A DNA stretch of 62,011 nucleotides from an uncultured Thermomicrobiales bacterium (GCA_902806415.1 CADCWN010000249.1:1-62011); one strand, 5' to 3'; shown: positions 1-7,031, counted from the first letter of the stretch. Numbers and translations are program-made. Notes: generated from the letters alone by a model not told the origin.

Positions 1-27
1 CCGCCTGCCCCCGGCGATCCGAGAGTG

Positions 28-65
28 CATCGTGAGTACATCGTGAGTACATCCTGTGAGCATCG
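28..65. repeat. Short tandem repeat, 11-bp unit
   Basis: Two exact copies of CATCGTGAGTA (28-38, 39-49) are followed by a diverged third copy (50-60) and the start of a fourth. The repeat lies upstream of the excisionase-like gene. Short direct repeats next to xis/int genes can be arm-type or excisionase binding sites, but that role is only inferred from position. Confidence 0.5.
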
Positions 66-148
66 CTCCGTACCCTGGACGCATCGCGCCGACACGTCGC
101 CGCAGCGGGCGGGCGGCGGAAGCGGTCGACCGAGAGAGGAGCGGGGCG

Positions 149-346
149 ATGACAGCAACGACAGGCGAGCGCCTGCTGCTGACCGTGGAGGAGGCGGCCC
201 GCCGCCTGGGGATCGGGCGCTCGCTGGCCTGGCGGCTGGTGCGCAGCGGCGAGCTACTGAGCGTGCGCATCGGCCGACTGGTCCGCGTGCCCGAGCGGAA
301 ACTCCAGGCGTGGCTCGACCGGCGCTGCCGGGACGGCGAACGCTGA
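149..346 (+). CDS. Excisionase-family (MerR-like winged HTH) DNA-binding protein
   Basis: A 65-residue protein made almost entirely of one excisionase/HTH_17 domain (about residues 9-57). It has the usual pattern: a TVEEAARRLGI start, a recognition helix (SLAWRLVRSGEL) and an IGRLVRVPERKLQAWL wing. Such proteins bind DNA repeats and help site-specific recombinases excise elements, or act as small repressors. ATG 149 is chosen because a GAGAGGA ribosome site lies 9 bases upstream; the open frame extends further upstream but without family similarity. It precedes the chimeric integrase remnant and the serine recombinase, so it is most likely part of the same mobile element. The family assignment is secure; its role with this particular recombinase is inferred. 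Confidence 0.8.
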   Translation: MTATTGERLLLTVEEAARRLGIGRSLAWRLVRSGELLSVRIGRLVRVPERKLQAWLDRRCRDGER

Positions 347-350
347 ACGA

Positions 351-380
351 GCGGGGCGACCGGCGCGCCGGTCGCCCCGC
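351..380. terminator. Perfect 30-bp palindrome between xis-like and integrase-like genes
   Basis: GCGGGGCGACCGGCG is followed directly by its exact reverse complement. It begins 4 bases after the stop of the excisionase-like gene and ends 22 bases before the next start. It could fold into a long GC hairpin, but no T-run follows on either strand, so it may be a terminator or a protein-binding site. Confidence 0.45.
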
Positions 381-402
381 CGAAGAGTGAGGAAGGTGTG
401 CC

Positions 403-936
403 ATGGCGGAGAGCAAGCGGCGGCGCGCGCGGCGCGCGAACGGCGAGGGCTCGGTCTACCAGCGTGGCGACCGCGGCACCTGGGTCGCCCAGGTGCCGGT
501 CGGTATCAACCCCGACGGTAGCTACCGCTTCAAGTGGTATTCCTGCGCGACGCAGGCGATGGCGAAGGCGCTGGGCCCGAGCCAGTCCTACGTCTACGAG
601 TTGCTGGCGAGCGAGACGGTCCCCTCAATCACGATCGGCTACACCCGGCGTATCCCTCGCCGTGCCCTGGAAGAATTCGTCGCGACCCGCGCGGCGGAGC
701 AGGCGGGCTATCTCCCACTTCTCGCCGTCCACCCCTGCGGCGCGGAAACGGCGTCGAAAGCACGGTTCGTCCACCCTATCCCGAGCGGTACCGCAGACGC
801 ACCGGTCGCGCGCTGCGCACGCATGGCGGCAAGCCCCCGGCGAGCGATACGGGATTTACCGCTGCGGCAGCAGCGGCGTTGCTCCTCCGGCGGCACCACC
901 GCATACGGGACGCTCTTGCCCACCTCGCTCTCGTAG
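403..936 (+). CDS. Chimeric remnant: integrase arm-binding N-terminus joined to an excisionase domain
   Basis: A 177-residue open frame starting at ATG 403 with a GAGGAAGG ribosome site. Residues about 14-45 (GEGSVYQRGDRGTWVAQV) match the start of the arm-type DNA-binding domain of phage tyrosine integrases. From about residue 48 the sequence instead matches an excisionase HTH (AKALGPSQSYVYELL, then RRIPRRALEEF, to about residue 98). The core-binding and catalytic domains of a tyrosine integrase (R...HxxR...Y) are absent. After residue ~100 the sequence matches nothing I recognise and is probably out-of-frame debris. The simplest reading is a deletion that fused the 5' end of an int gene to a xis gene. 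It may still make a DNA-binding protein, but it cannot be a recombinase. Confidence 0.6.
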   Translation: MAESKRRRARRANGEGSVYQRGDRGTWVAQVPVGINPDGSYRFKWYSCATQAMAKALGPSQSYVYELLASETVPSITIGYTRRIPRRALEEFVATRAAEQAGYLPLLAVHPCGAETASKARFVHPIPSGTADAPVARCARMAASPRRAIRDLPLRQQRRCSSGGTTAYGTLLPTSLS

Positions 937-1116
937 GAGATTCGCTCCGATGGCTTCACGATCAGGCCCGACCGACCACGCTCGACTTACCGCTTGGCGG
1001 CGCGTCTGGGACGCGCTCCTCACCATCCCTGCAGGCGACAGTCTCCCCCACGGGTGCCCCGACGGGGCGTTATACTGTGCCTGCCACGACTCGCCAGCAG
1101 GGGAAAGGGGCGCATC

Positions 1117-2580
1117 ATGTCGGACCGAGCCGCGATCTACTGCCGCGTCTCCTCCACCATGCAGGAGGACGGGGCCAGCCTCGACGAGCAGGAGCGCATC
1201 TGCCGCGAGTATGCCGCACGACATAACTACACCGTCGCCGCCGCCTACCACGAGACCGAGGACGGCGAGGAAATCGACCGCCTGAGGCTGCGCGACCTGC
1301 TGGCGGCCGGCAAGCGCGGTGAGATCACCCACGTCATCGTCTGGAAGCAGGACCGCCTCGGGCGCGGCAACAAGGCCCACGAGGTCGTCTTCTACATGTG
1401 CGAGCTCTCCGGCATCCAGCCGGTCTGCGTCCTCGAACCGTACGGCGACTCCTCCGAGGCGATGATGACGCGCGGCATCCGCGGCATCGTCTCGGGCGAG
1501 GAGAAGAAGAATATCCGCCTGCGCACCCAGATGGGGCGCCAGGCCCGCGCCCGCGAGGGGAAGCTTATCCCCGGCCCCCGGCCCCTCTACGGCTACCGCT
1601 ACGTCGATGTCGGCACGGGCAAGGGGCAGACGAAGGTCGCCTACGAGCCCGACCAGGACACTGCCCCGATCGTGCGCCGCATCTTCCGCGAGTTGGCCGC
1701 CGGGACATCGCTGCGGAAGGTCGCGGAGGGCCTCAACGCCGACGGTATCCCGACCCCCTGGCGCGCGAAGCAGTGGCTCTACTCCTCCGTCCGCCTCCTC
1801 GCCCTCCACCCCGCCTACTGCGGCGACGGTTGCGCCTACGGTTCGGACAAGCGCAAGAAGGTCAAAGGGCCGGGCGGCGAGCGGCGCTACCTGCGCACCA
1901 CGCGCACCGACGAAGAGCGCGTGCGACTGCCCGAGGGCACGATCCCCGCCCTCGTCAGTCGCGAGGAGTGGGCCGCGGCCCGCGAGGCGGGGCGGCTCAA
2001 CAAGCGGGAGGCGATCCGACATAACCGCGACCCCGAAGCGTTCCTGCTGCGCGCCGGATTCGTGCGCTGCGGGCAATGCGACCGGACGGCGCACACCGTC
2101 TGGAAGCCCGGCAAACCCGGCACGGCGCAGACCGCGCGCCCCAATTACGTCATCTTCCGCAACCGCGCCGACGCGACCCATGTGGACTGCCGGAGCACGG
2201 TCATCAGCGCCGAGCGCCTCGACGCGGCGGTGTGGGACCGGATCGAGGCGGTGTTGCTGGAGGAGGAGACGATCCGTCGCGAGGTGGCCAAGCTGCGCAC
2301 CGCCGACCCGACCCTCGACGAGGCGCGGGGGGTGGATCGGGCGCTGGCCGAGGTGCGGCGCAAGCAGGAGAAGGCGGCGCGGGCGATCACGCTGCTCGAC
2401 GAGGATGCCGCCGAGCCGCTGGTGGGGCAGCTCGCCCTCCTGGCGTCCCAGAAAGCCGCCCTGGAGCGCGAACTGACGGCGATCGCCGCGCGGCGGGCGC
2501 TCTGGGAGCGGACACCCAGGAGACGCTCGACCGGATCGAGTCGTGGCGGGCGCGGGTGGCGATCAATCTGGCGCGATTGA
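1117..2580 (+). CDS. Large serine recombinase, C-terminus frameshifted
   Basis: A site-specific recombinase of the large serine family, which cuts and rejoins att sites through a serine-DNA link. The resolvase domain occupies about residues 3-150. The catalytic serine is S12 in YCRVSS, and the arginine-rich active-site stretch KQDRLGRG follows near residue 75. The recombinase domain (GPRPLYGYRY onward) spans about 155-270. A zinc ribbon has CGQC near 318-321 and a second cysteine near 356. A coiled-coil follows at about 400-460. ATG 1117 is preceded by AGGGGAAAGGGG. The frame ends at 2580 with an arginine/serine-rich nonsense tail. The true continuation lies in another frame, as if one G were missing between 2508 and 2509. 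The catalytic domain is intact, but activity is doubtful if the deletion is real. Confidence 0.85.
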   Translation: MSDRAAIYCRVSSTMQEDGASLDEQERICREYAARHNYTVAAAYHETEDGEEIDRLRLRDLLAAGKRGEITHVIVWKQDRLGRGNKAHEVVFYMCELSGIQPVCVLEPYGDSSEAMMTRGIRGIVSGEEKKNIRLRTQMGRQARAREGKLIPGPRPLYGYRYVDVGTGKGQTKVAYEPDQDTAPIVRRIFRELAAGTSLRKVAEGLNADGIPTPWRAKQWLYSSVRLLALHPAYCGDGCAYGSDKRKKVKGPGGERRYLRTTRTDEERVRLPEGTIPALVSREEWAAAREAGRLNKREAIRHNRDPEAFLLRAGFVRCGQCDRTAHTVWKPGKPGTAQTARPNYVIFRNRADATHVDCRSTVISAERLDAAVWDRIEAVLLEEETIRREVAKLRTADPTLDEARGVDRALAEVRRKQEKAARAITLLDEDAAEPLVGQLALLASQKAALERELTAIAARRALWERTPRRRSTGSSRGGRGWRSIWRD

Positions 2581-2765
2581 CCTACGAGCTGAAGCGGGAT
2601 ATCCTGCGGGCGATGGATGTGCGCGTGACCCTCTGGCCCGCCGACCACGCGCCGCGCTACGCGATCGAGGCGTCGGTGCCGCTGGGCGACGAGGATGGTG
2701 GCGCGGGCTGCATTGTGACCAGTAGTACTCGCTCATCCACACCTTCTCGGAGCGCGCCGAGGTGA
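2509..2765 (+). pseudogene. Out-of-frame C-terminal segment of the serine recombinase
   Basis: Read in the frame used from 2511, this stretch gives TQETLDRIESWRARVAINL, then YELKRDILRAMDVRV and VTLWPADHAPRYAIEASVPL. That is the usual end of a large serine recombinase: the end of the coiled-coil followed by a small beta module. Restoring a single G after 2508 would give ALWEADTQETLDRI and a continuous protein of about 550 residues ending at 2765. It is either a real frameshift mutation or an assembly error. Confidence 0.7.
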
Positions 2766-2911
2766 TCCTCGATGGTTCGGGGGTGCGCTGGTTCGGGCTG
2801 GACGGCCGGACACCGATCAGCGAGTGGGCAACGACGATCGTGCGCGCCGAGCAGTTCGCGCACACGACGCATCGCCCGATCTTCGTGCTCGTCAATCTGA
2901 TGGATGGCTGA
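2726..2911 (+). pseudogene. 3' fragment of a TPP-enzyme alpha (PYR-domain) subunit gene
   Basis: The open frame runs from after a stop codon (2723-2725) to TGA 2909-2911 and encodes about 61 residues with no start codon at its head. The text RAEVILDGSGVRWFGLDG, then EWATTIVRAEQFAHTTHRP and IFVLVNL, resembles the last third of sulfopyruvate/phosphonopyruvate decarboxylase alpha subunits. In that family a helix plus a beta strand ends with a small-residue-Pro-(V/I)-hydrophobic run. The intact beta subunit follows 105 bp downstream in the same frame. I infer that the recombinase element integrated into the alpha gene and left only its 3' end here. The similarity is remembered pattern, not a search result. 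Confidence 0.45.
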
Positions 2912-3016
2912 CAAACCGGGAGGTCGTGGCAGGTGCGGGTGCGGCGTCGCGCGCCCGATCGCGCCTGCCCTCTCGGCACCGGACCTGGTAAAAGAGATCG
3001 TATTGGGGGATGAAGG

Positions 3017-3622
3017 ATGGGCGGGACGAGCGCGGCGACGATGGCGCGACCGGAAGTGTTGCGCATTGTGGATGAGATCTTCGCGGATGATCCGGTCGTC
3101 CTGACCCTCGGCGGCATGATCCGCGAGATGCTGGCCGTGGCCGGGCGCAAGCCGAATCACCTCTATGTGCTGGATGCGATGGGCTTACCGGCGGCGATCG
3201 GGCTCGGTGTGGCGCTGGGGATCGCGGACGATGCACGCCACGAGTCGTTGCTGGTGATCGAGGGCGATGGCAGCACGCTGATGGGCTTCTCGACCCTGAG
3301 CACGATCGGCTTCTTGCGACCGAAGAAGCTGATCATGCTCATCCTCGATAACGGCGTGTATCTCGCTACCGGGGGCCAACCGACCGCCGCCGCGACGACC
3401 GATTTCGCGGGGGTGGCCCGGGCCTGCGGCTGGGCCGCCGCGTGGGATGTTGAGAGCAATCCGGCGACCCTGCGCGACGCCCTGCTCGTCGCGCGCGATC
3501 AAGATGGCCCCCTGTTGCTACGGATGCGGATCAGCACCGCCACGATCCCCACCGGGTTCTTCCTCGAAGATCCGGTATTGCTCGCCGCCGAATTCGCGCG
3601 CTGGCTGCGCGACGGCGCGTAG
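3017..3622 (+). CDS. TPP-dependent decarboxylase beta subunit (sulfopyruvate/phosphonopyruvate decarboxylase-like)
   Basis: A 201-residue, single-domain protein equal to the PP (pyrophosphate-binding) half of TPP enzymes. The TPP/Mg motif is clear: GDGS at residues 83-86 and the asparagine of LDNGVY at 112. The MGLPAAIGLGVALG segment is typical of ComE and the C-terminal half of phosphonopyruvate decarboxylase. This half works only with a PYR-domain partner that supplies the catalytic glutamate. The only partner-like sequence nearby is the 3' remnant ending at 2911. ATG 3017 is preceded by GGGGGATGAAGG. A second ATG at 3041 is possible and would better fit the usual ~185-residue length. Substrate cannot be told from sequence. 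The protein may be orphaned, or may pair with an alpha subunit elsewhere. Confidence 0.75.
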   Translation: MGGTSAATMARPEVLRIVDEIFADDPVVLTLGGMIREMLAVAGRKPNHLYVLDAMGLPAAIGLGVALGIADDARHESLLVIEGDGSTLMGFSTLSTIGFLRPKKLIMLILDNGVYLATGGQPTAAATTDFAGVARACGWAAAWDVESNPATLRDALLVARDQDGPLLLRMRISTATIPTGFFLEDPVLLAAEFARWLRDGA

Positions 3623-3693
3623 GGGAGGGCGGACACCGCTCGGCTCATCGTCCCGGGGGCGAGCAACCACCGGAGAGTTGCGCGCGCTGGCAT

Positions 3694-4191
3694 TTACGAC
3701 AGCGCCGCCGTCTGGCTGCGCCACGCACTGACATTCTGTTCGATCTGCGCGGCGTGCAGGTCGAGGTGCTCCGCGTAGATCTGCAGCCAGTCCTCGGCGC
3801 TGTACCGACCCGACTCGCTGTGTTGCCCGGTGCGCGCCCAGGCGGCTTCATCGAGCCGTTCGAGCAGCGGGACGGTGTTGGCGCGCACGGCCTCGATCGT
3901 CGCGAGCGCCGGTTCGAGTGGTAGGGCATGGAAGTCGAACAGTACCGCCCACGCCGCTTGATCGTAGCCGATGATCTGGACATCGCGCTCCGCGAGCAGG
4001 TAACGGATTCGTCCGGCGCTGTTCGTCTCCGAATCCGCGCAGTGGATGATAATTTCGTGCGCCGACCACTCGCTGGGCGCCGGGCGCCACCGCAACGCCG
4101 CAGCGGGCACCGTTGCCAGCGCTGCGGTGAGTTTCGCCATCCCGTCAGCATATTGCTCGACCAGGGCGGCGCGCTCGGTCATCGTGAGCAT
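3694..4191 (-). CDS. DinB/YfiT-like four-helix metalloprotein
   Basis: A 165-residue protein of the DinB fold: a four-helix bundle that binds a divalent metal through three histidines. All three are visible as H50 (HEIIIHCADSE) and H142 and H146 (AEHLDLH). Members include damage-inducible proteins of unknown reaction and thiol-dependent transferases such as bacillithiol or maleylpyruvate-using enzymes, so the reaction cannot be assigned. ATG 4191 is chosen for the AAAGGA site upstream; ATG 4182 is an alternative. It converges with the TPP-enzyme gene to its right end and lies downstream of the ferritin-like pair, from which it is separated by a strong terminator, so it is probably its own transcript. 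Confidence 0.8.
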   Translation of the reverse strand: MLTMTERAALVEQYADGMAKLTAALATVPAAALRWRPAPSEWSAHEIIIHCADSETNSAGRIRYLLAERDVQIIGYDQAAWAVLFDFHALPLEPALATIEAVRANTVPLLERLDEAAWARTGQHSESGRYSAEDWLQIYAEHLDLHAAQIEQNVSAWRSQTAALS

Positions 4192-4282
4192 CGTCGATCC
4201 TTTGCCTGCTCTGCTCCTTGTGAGCACATCCTCACACCGTCGCCAGTGTAGCATGGGGTTCCGTAAAGGTCGCCGCGCAACG

Positions 4283-4322
4283 ATAAAAAAGCCCGTGTCG
4301 GCACCGATATGCCGACACGGGC
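4283..4322 (-). terminator. Rho-independent terminator of the ferritin-like gene
   Basis: Read on the minus strand, GCCCGTGTCGGCA, a six-base loop and TGCCGACACGGGC form a 13-bp perfect stem (4291-4322). It is followed at once by a run of T (complement of 4285-4290). It lies 24 bases past the stop of the Tat-exported ferritin-like gene. Confidence 0.92.
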
Positions 4323-4345
4323 GAAGATTTTGGGTGATCACTGAC

Positions 4346-5080
4346 CTACCGCCCGCGAGAGAGGTCGCGGTTGATCAGGTCGGCACCACCCGCCGCGAAG
4401 CCGCCGCCGGTGTTCGGCATACCAGGTGTGGCCGCGAGGAACGGACCAACGATCTGGAGGACCTCAGCCGGGGTCCGGGGGGTCTCGAAGGGGCTGGGGG
4501 AGAAGAGCTTGGTCCCCGGGGCGACCAGGTCGGCGAGGGCCGCCGCGTGCTCCGCCTCGACCGCGTGGATCGTCAGCGCGGCCTCCAGGATGTCCAGGTT
4601 CTTGATGCTCGGGGCCGCGCCGAGGTAGGCGCTGACGCCGACCGCCTCGACCGTCTGGAAGAACTTGACGATCTCCGCCGGGGCGGTCGGCACGGAGGAG
4701 AAGTTGAAGGTCGGCATCGCCACCGGGGTGCCGCCGAGTTTGGGGATGGTGGCGAGGAGGACGTCGACGTGCGCCTGCTCGTGGGCACCGAACGCCCGGA
4801 AGTAGGTCGCGGCTCGCCCGGTGAGGACGTTGGCGTCGTTGATCGCCTTGTACGCCGCCGCCTCCAAGTATTCCAGCACGAGGGCGTAGTTCAGAATCTC
4901 GACATCACTGTCGAGCGGACCGGCGGCGGTCGCGCCCGCCGCCGATGCGAAGCCGAAGGCGGGGCCACCGAAGGCGGAGAGGGCCGCCGCGCCCGCGCCG
5001 AGCGCCACACCGCCCTTGAGGACAGCCCGACGTGAATATCCCTTGGTCAGCCCGTCGGCAAAAATCTGCTTAAGCGCCAT
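4346..5080 (-). CDS. Tat-exported ferritin-like (Ferritin_2) protein
   Basis: A 244-residue protein with a twin-arginine signal: SRRAVLKGG at 16-24, then a hydrophobic, alanine/glycine-rich stretch to about residue 50. The mature part is a Ferritin_2 four-helix domain (about 58-200). It carries the paired glutamate and E/H motifs expected of a di-iron centre (NYALVLEYLEAAAY, AHEQAHVDVL, HAVEAEHAAAL). A glycine-rich tail ends the protein. The domain is common in desiccation- and stress-related proteins; whether it stores iron or detoxifies peroxide is unknown. The Tat signal implies folding with cofactor before export. It is preceded by an AGGAGAA ribosome site and lies about 100 bp downstream of a cytosolic paralog, likely in one operon with it. 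Confidence 0.88.
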   Translation of the reverse strand: MALKQIFADGLTKGYSRRAVLKGGVALGAGAAALSAFGGPAFGFASAAGATAAGPLDSDVEILNYALVLEYLEAAAYKAINDANVLTGRAATYFRAFGAHEQAHVDVLLATIPKLGGTPVAMPTFNFSSVPTAPAEIVKFFQTVEAVGVSAYLGAAPSIKNLDILEAALTIHAVEAEHAAALADLVAPGTKLFSPSPFETPRTPAEVLQIVGPFLAATPGMPNTGGGFAAGGADLINRDLSRGR

Positions 5081-5184
5081 CTGACGTTCTCCTTCTCTCT
5101 GGGACGCGACAGGTATGCTTGTCGCGGTTGTTCTCTGCTATTGGCGATGATCGTGGCCGCGCTCCGACCGCGAGGGCCGGCGGC

Positions 5185-5697
5185 CTATTGCTCGGGGCCG
5201 AGGACGGGGCCGACGGCGGCGAGGATGTCCTGCGGCTTGATCACCTTCTCGAAGGCGTTGGGGACCGGGTTGGCGTTCGGGTCGACCAGGACATTCAGCG
5301 CGCCGGTGTGCCGCGCCTCCACCGCCACGATCGAGCCGGCCACCCCGAGGATCGCCTTGGAGGTGATCTCGCGCGCCGCCCCGTTGTAGGCGCCGACCCC
5401 GGTCGCCTCCAGCAGCGCGGCGATCTTCACCAGCCCCGCCTCGGTGTTCAGGTCGCCCAGCTTGGCGAAGTCGTAGGAGCGGCGCGGCTTGACCGGGGTC
5501 GCCCCCGCCTGCGTCAGCCCCTGGGTCAGCGCCTGGACGTGGGCGACCTCGTCGTCGCGGATGATCGTGAAGTAGGCCAGGGTCTTGCCGGTCAGCTTGC
5601 CCGACGCCACCGCCATCGTGTAGAAGTTCGCCTCCAGGTGCTCCAGGGTCAGCGCGTAGTTCAGGACCTCGACGTCATCCTTGAAAAACGGGGCCAT
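5185..5697 (-). CDS. Cytosolic ferritin-like (Ferritin_2) protein
   Basis: A 170-residue Ferritin_2 domain without a signal peptide. Candidate metal ligands are E19/E22 (LEHLEANFY), E50 and H53 (DDEVAHVQ), E96 and E126/H129 (VEARHTGAL), matching the spacing of di-iron four-helix proteins. ATG 5697 follows AAGGAGTGGCAG, a strong ribosome site, so the longer upstream frame is discarded. It is the likely first gene of a two-gene unit with the Tat-exported paralog at 4346-5080. The two share the opening pattern (F/D-x-D-V-E-x-LNYAL-x-LE-x-LEA), so they look like a duplication with one copy retargeted outside the membrane. Exact function is unknown. Confidence 0.85.
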   Translation of the reverse strand: MAPFFKDDVEVLNYALTLEHLEANFYTMAVASGKLTGKTLAYFTIIRDDEVAHVQALTQGLTQAGATPVKPRRSYDFAKLGDLNTEAGLVKIAALLEATGVGAYNGAAREITSKAILGVAGSIVAVEARHTGALNVLVDPNANPVPNAFEKVIKPQDILAAVGPVLGPEQ

Positions 5698-6110
5698 CTG
5701 CCACTCCTTCTCGGTATCGTTGCACATCCGTGCGACCAAAGGAACTACTTACGTTGGCTCTGTGTGTCCGTTTGTCCCCACCTCCTGCTGCTGCTCGCCT
5801 TCGCGGTGTTGAGTGCCAGCTATCAGCGAAAATCGACCGGCTGATGAAAGTTTCACGACGTCGTCATTGTCGCCGGGTGAAATGGTTACAACCCTGTTAC
5901 GCAACACCCGCCATCATGGATCATCCGCGTTCGTCACGACCGCGACAAGTTCGCAGCGGCCGTGCTTATCTCCCGGATCCCGCGTTGGTGAGTTTATTGC
6001 TCCAATAACGGGCGTACTGTAGTAATGAGGGCTCGTTCCGTTGAGGGCCGGGTCCCCCTATCCGCTCCTCAACCCCTCCTGTGCAGTATATGGGCAAGAA
6101 GTAAATGTAG

Positions 6111-6154
6111 TGGTAAACATTTATGCAAAACTTGGTAAAACGCTGGGCAAAACT
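6111..6154. repeat. Two tandem 22-bp iterons
   Basis: Copy one (6111-6132) and copy two (6133-6154) both begin TGGTAAA and end GCAAAACT; only the middle differs. They sit head to tail with no gap in the AT-rich part of the intergenic region. The arrangement resembles binding sites for a regulator on one face of the helix (22 bp is about two turns). Confidence 0.55.
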
Positions 6155-6230
6155 ATGATTTCCACTATCCTCATCCTGCTTTCCTCGATCGGCCCTGGCC
6201 TGTAGCTGCACCGAATATGGTGTCCTGTGG

Positions 6231-6259
6231 CCGCAAAATTGCGGACTTTCCGCTATACT
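6231..6259 (+). promoter_or_regulatory. Possible promoter/operator of the sigma factor operon
   Basis: CCGCAA-AA-TTGCGG (6231-6244) is an interrupted palindrome. TATACT (6254-6259) looks like a -10 box. The palindrome overlaps where a -35 box would be, so a dimeric regulator or a non-housekeeping sigma factor could act here. The untranslated leader would be about 170 bases. Confidence 0.35.
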
Positions 6260-6431
6260 CAGCGCCGGACGAAGGCGAGATCCCGGTTCGGTACTGATCG
6301 CAGTATCGTGGTGCTGCGATCTCCAGGCAGATCCCCAGCAGAATTATTGCAGCAAGCATCTCGCCACTGAGGGCCATCGATCCCCGCACCTCGTTAGTTG
6401 ATCCTTTTCTGCCGAACGTGCGTAGCAGTGA

Positions 6432-7031
6432 GTGAGGAACGGCCTGTTGAGTAACGGTTCGAACGGTGCGGCAGCCGAGAGCGACGAAGCTTTACTAGCG
6501 GCGATCCGGGATCGCGACGAACGCGCGATCGCTGTCCTCTACGATCGGTATGGTGGGCTCGCCTTCGGGCTCGCCTATCGTATCGTCGGGGAGCGCAGCG
6601 CCGCCGAGGATGTCGTGCAGGACGCCTTCCTGAGCGTATGGCGGCGCGCAGTAAGCTTCGAAGCTGGGCGCGGGAGTGCGCGCGCCTGGCTCCTTTCGAT
6701 CGTTCACCATCGGTCGATCGATCGGCTGCGCGGCGTGTCCGGTCGGGCGCGCCACGATGTGCCGATCGATGATTTCGAGCGCGTACTCGCAACGGACGAT
6801 CCGTGGGGCGCGGTCGAGGTGCGGGTGCAGCGGGACGTCTTGCAAACCGGTATGGCGACGCTGCCACGAGAGCAGCGCGAGACGATCCAGATGGCCTATT
6901 TCGACGGTTATACGCAGCAGGAGATCGCTGCTGCGATGAATGTGCCGGTTGGCACGGTCAAAGGGCGCTTGCGAATCGGCCTGCAGAAGATGCGGTCGCT
7001 ACTCGCGGGGGCTGGGGTCGAACGAGAATGA
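6432..7031 (+). CDS. ECF-type RNA polymerase sigma factor
   Basis: A 199-residue group 4 sigma factor. Region 2 (about 25-95) has the DERAIAVLYDRYGGLAFGLAYR start, AEDVVQDAFLSVWRRA and the RAWLLSIVHHRSIDRLR segment. Region 4 (about 135-190) has LPREQRETIQMAYFDGYTQ, QEIAAAMNVPVGTVKGRLR and GLQKMRSLL. It directs RNA polymerase to a small stress regulon and is expected to be held inactive by the anti-sigma factor encoded next, whose start overlaps its stop (ATGA). The start is uncertain: GTG 6432 or TTG 6447, the latter having GAGG at a better distance. Its type matches the SigK/RskA-like pairs common in actinobacteria and Chloroflexota. Confidence 0.9.
   Translation: MRNGLLSNGSNGAAAESDEALLAAIRDRDERAIAVLYDRYGGLAFGLAYRIVGERSAAEDVVQDAFLSVWRRAVSFEAGRGSARAWLLSIVHHRSIDRLRGVSGRARHDVPIDDFERVLATDDPWGAVEVRVQRDVLQTGMATLPREQRETIQMAYFDGYTQQEIAAAMNVPVGTVKGRLRIGLQKMRSLLAGAGVERE

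Larger units (their letters stand above)
5698..6431. other. 734-bp intergenic region, partly AT-rich
   Basis: I see no convincing gene here on either strand. The stretch around 6080-6170 is distinctly AT-rich compared with the rest and holds two adjacent 22-bp repeats. The right end carries a palindrome and a TATACT box upstream of the sigma factor gene. The left end should hold the promoter of the ferritin-like pair, but no clear -35/-10 pair stands out. Confidence 0.6.

Noticed and set aside
856-2181. A 441-codon minus-strand frame opposite the recombinase
   Set aside because: It is a repetitive Gly/Ala/Val/Asp composition typical of antisense frames in GC-rich genes; the recombinase frame is strongly supported.
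3694-5697. DinB and ferritin-like genes as one stress operon
   Set aside because: A very strong terminator (4283-4322) separates them, so co-transcription is unlikely.
4046-5844. Plus-strand frames opposite the two ferritin-like genes
   Set aside because: They show no motifs. The minus-strand genes have ribosome sites, a Tat signal, metal ligands and a terminator.
6171-6389. A 72-codon minus-strand frame with a hydrophobic start
   Set aside because: It has no ribosome site, the later part is not protein-like, and it overlaps the likely promoter of the sigma operon.
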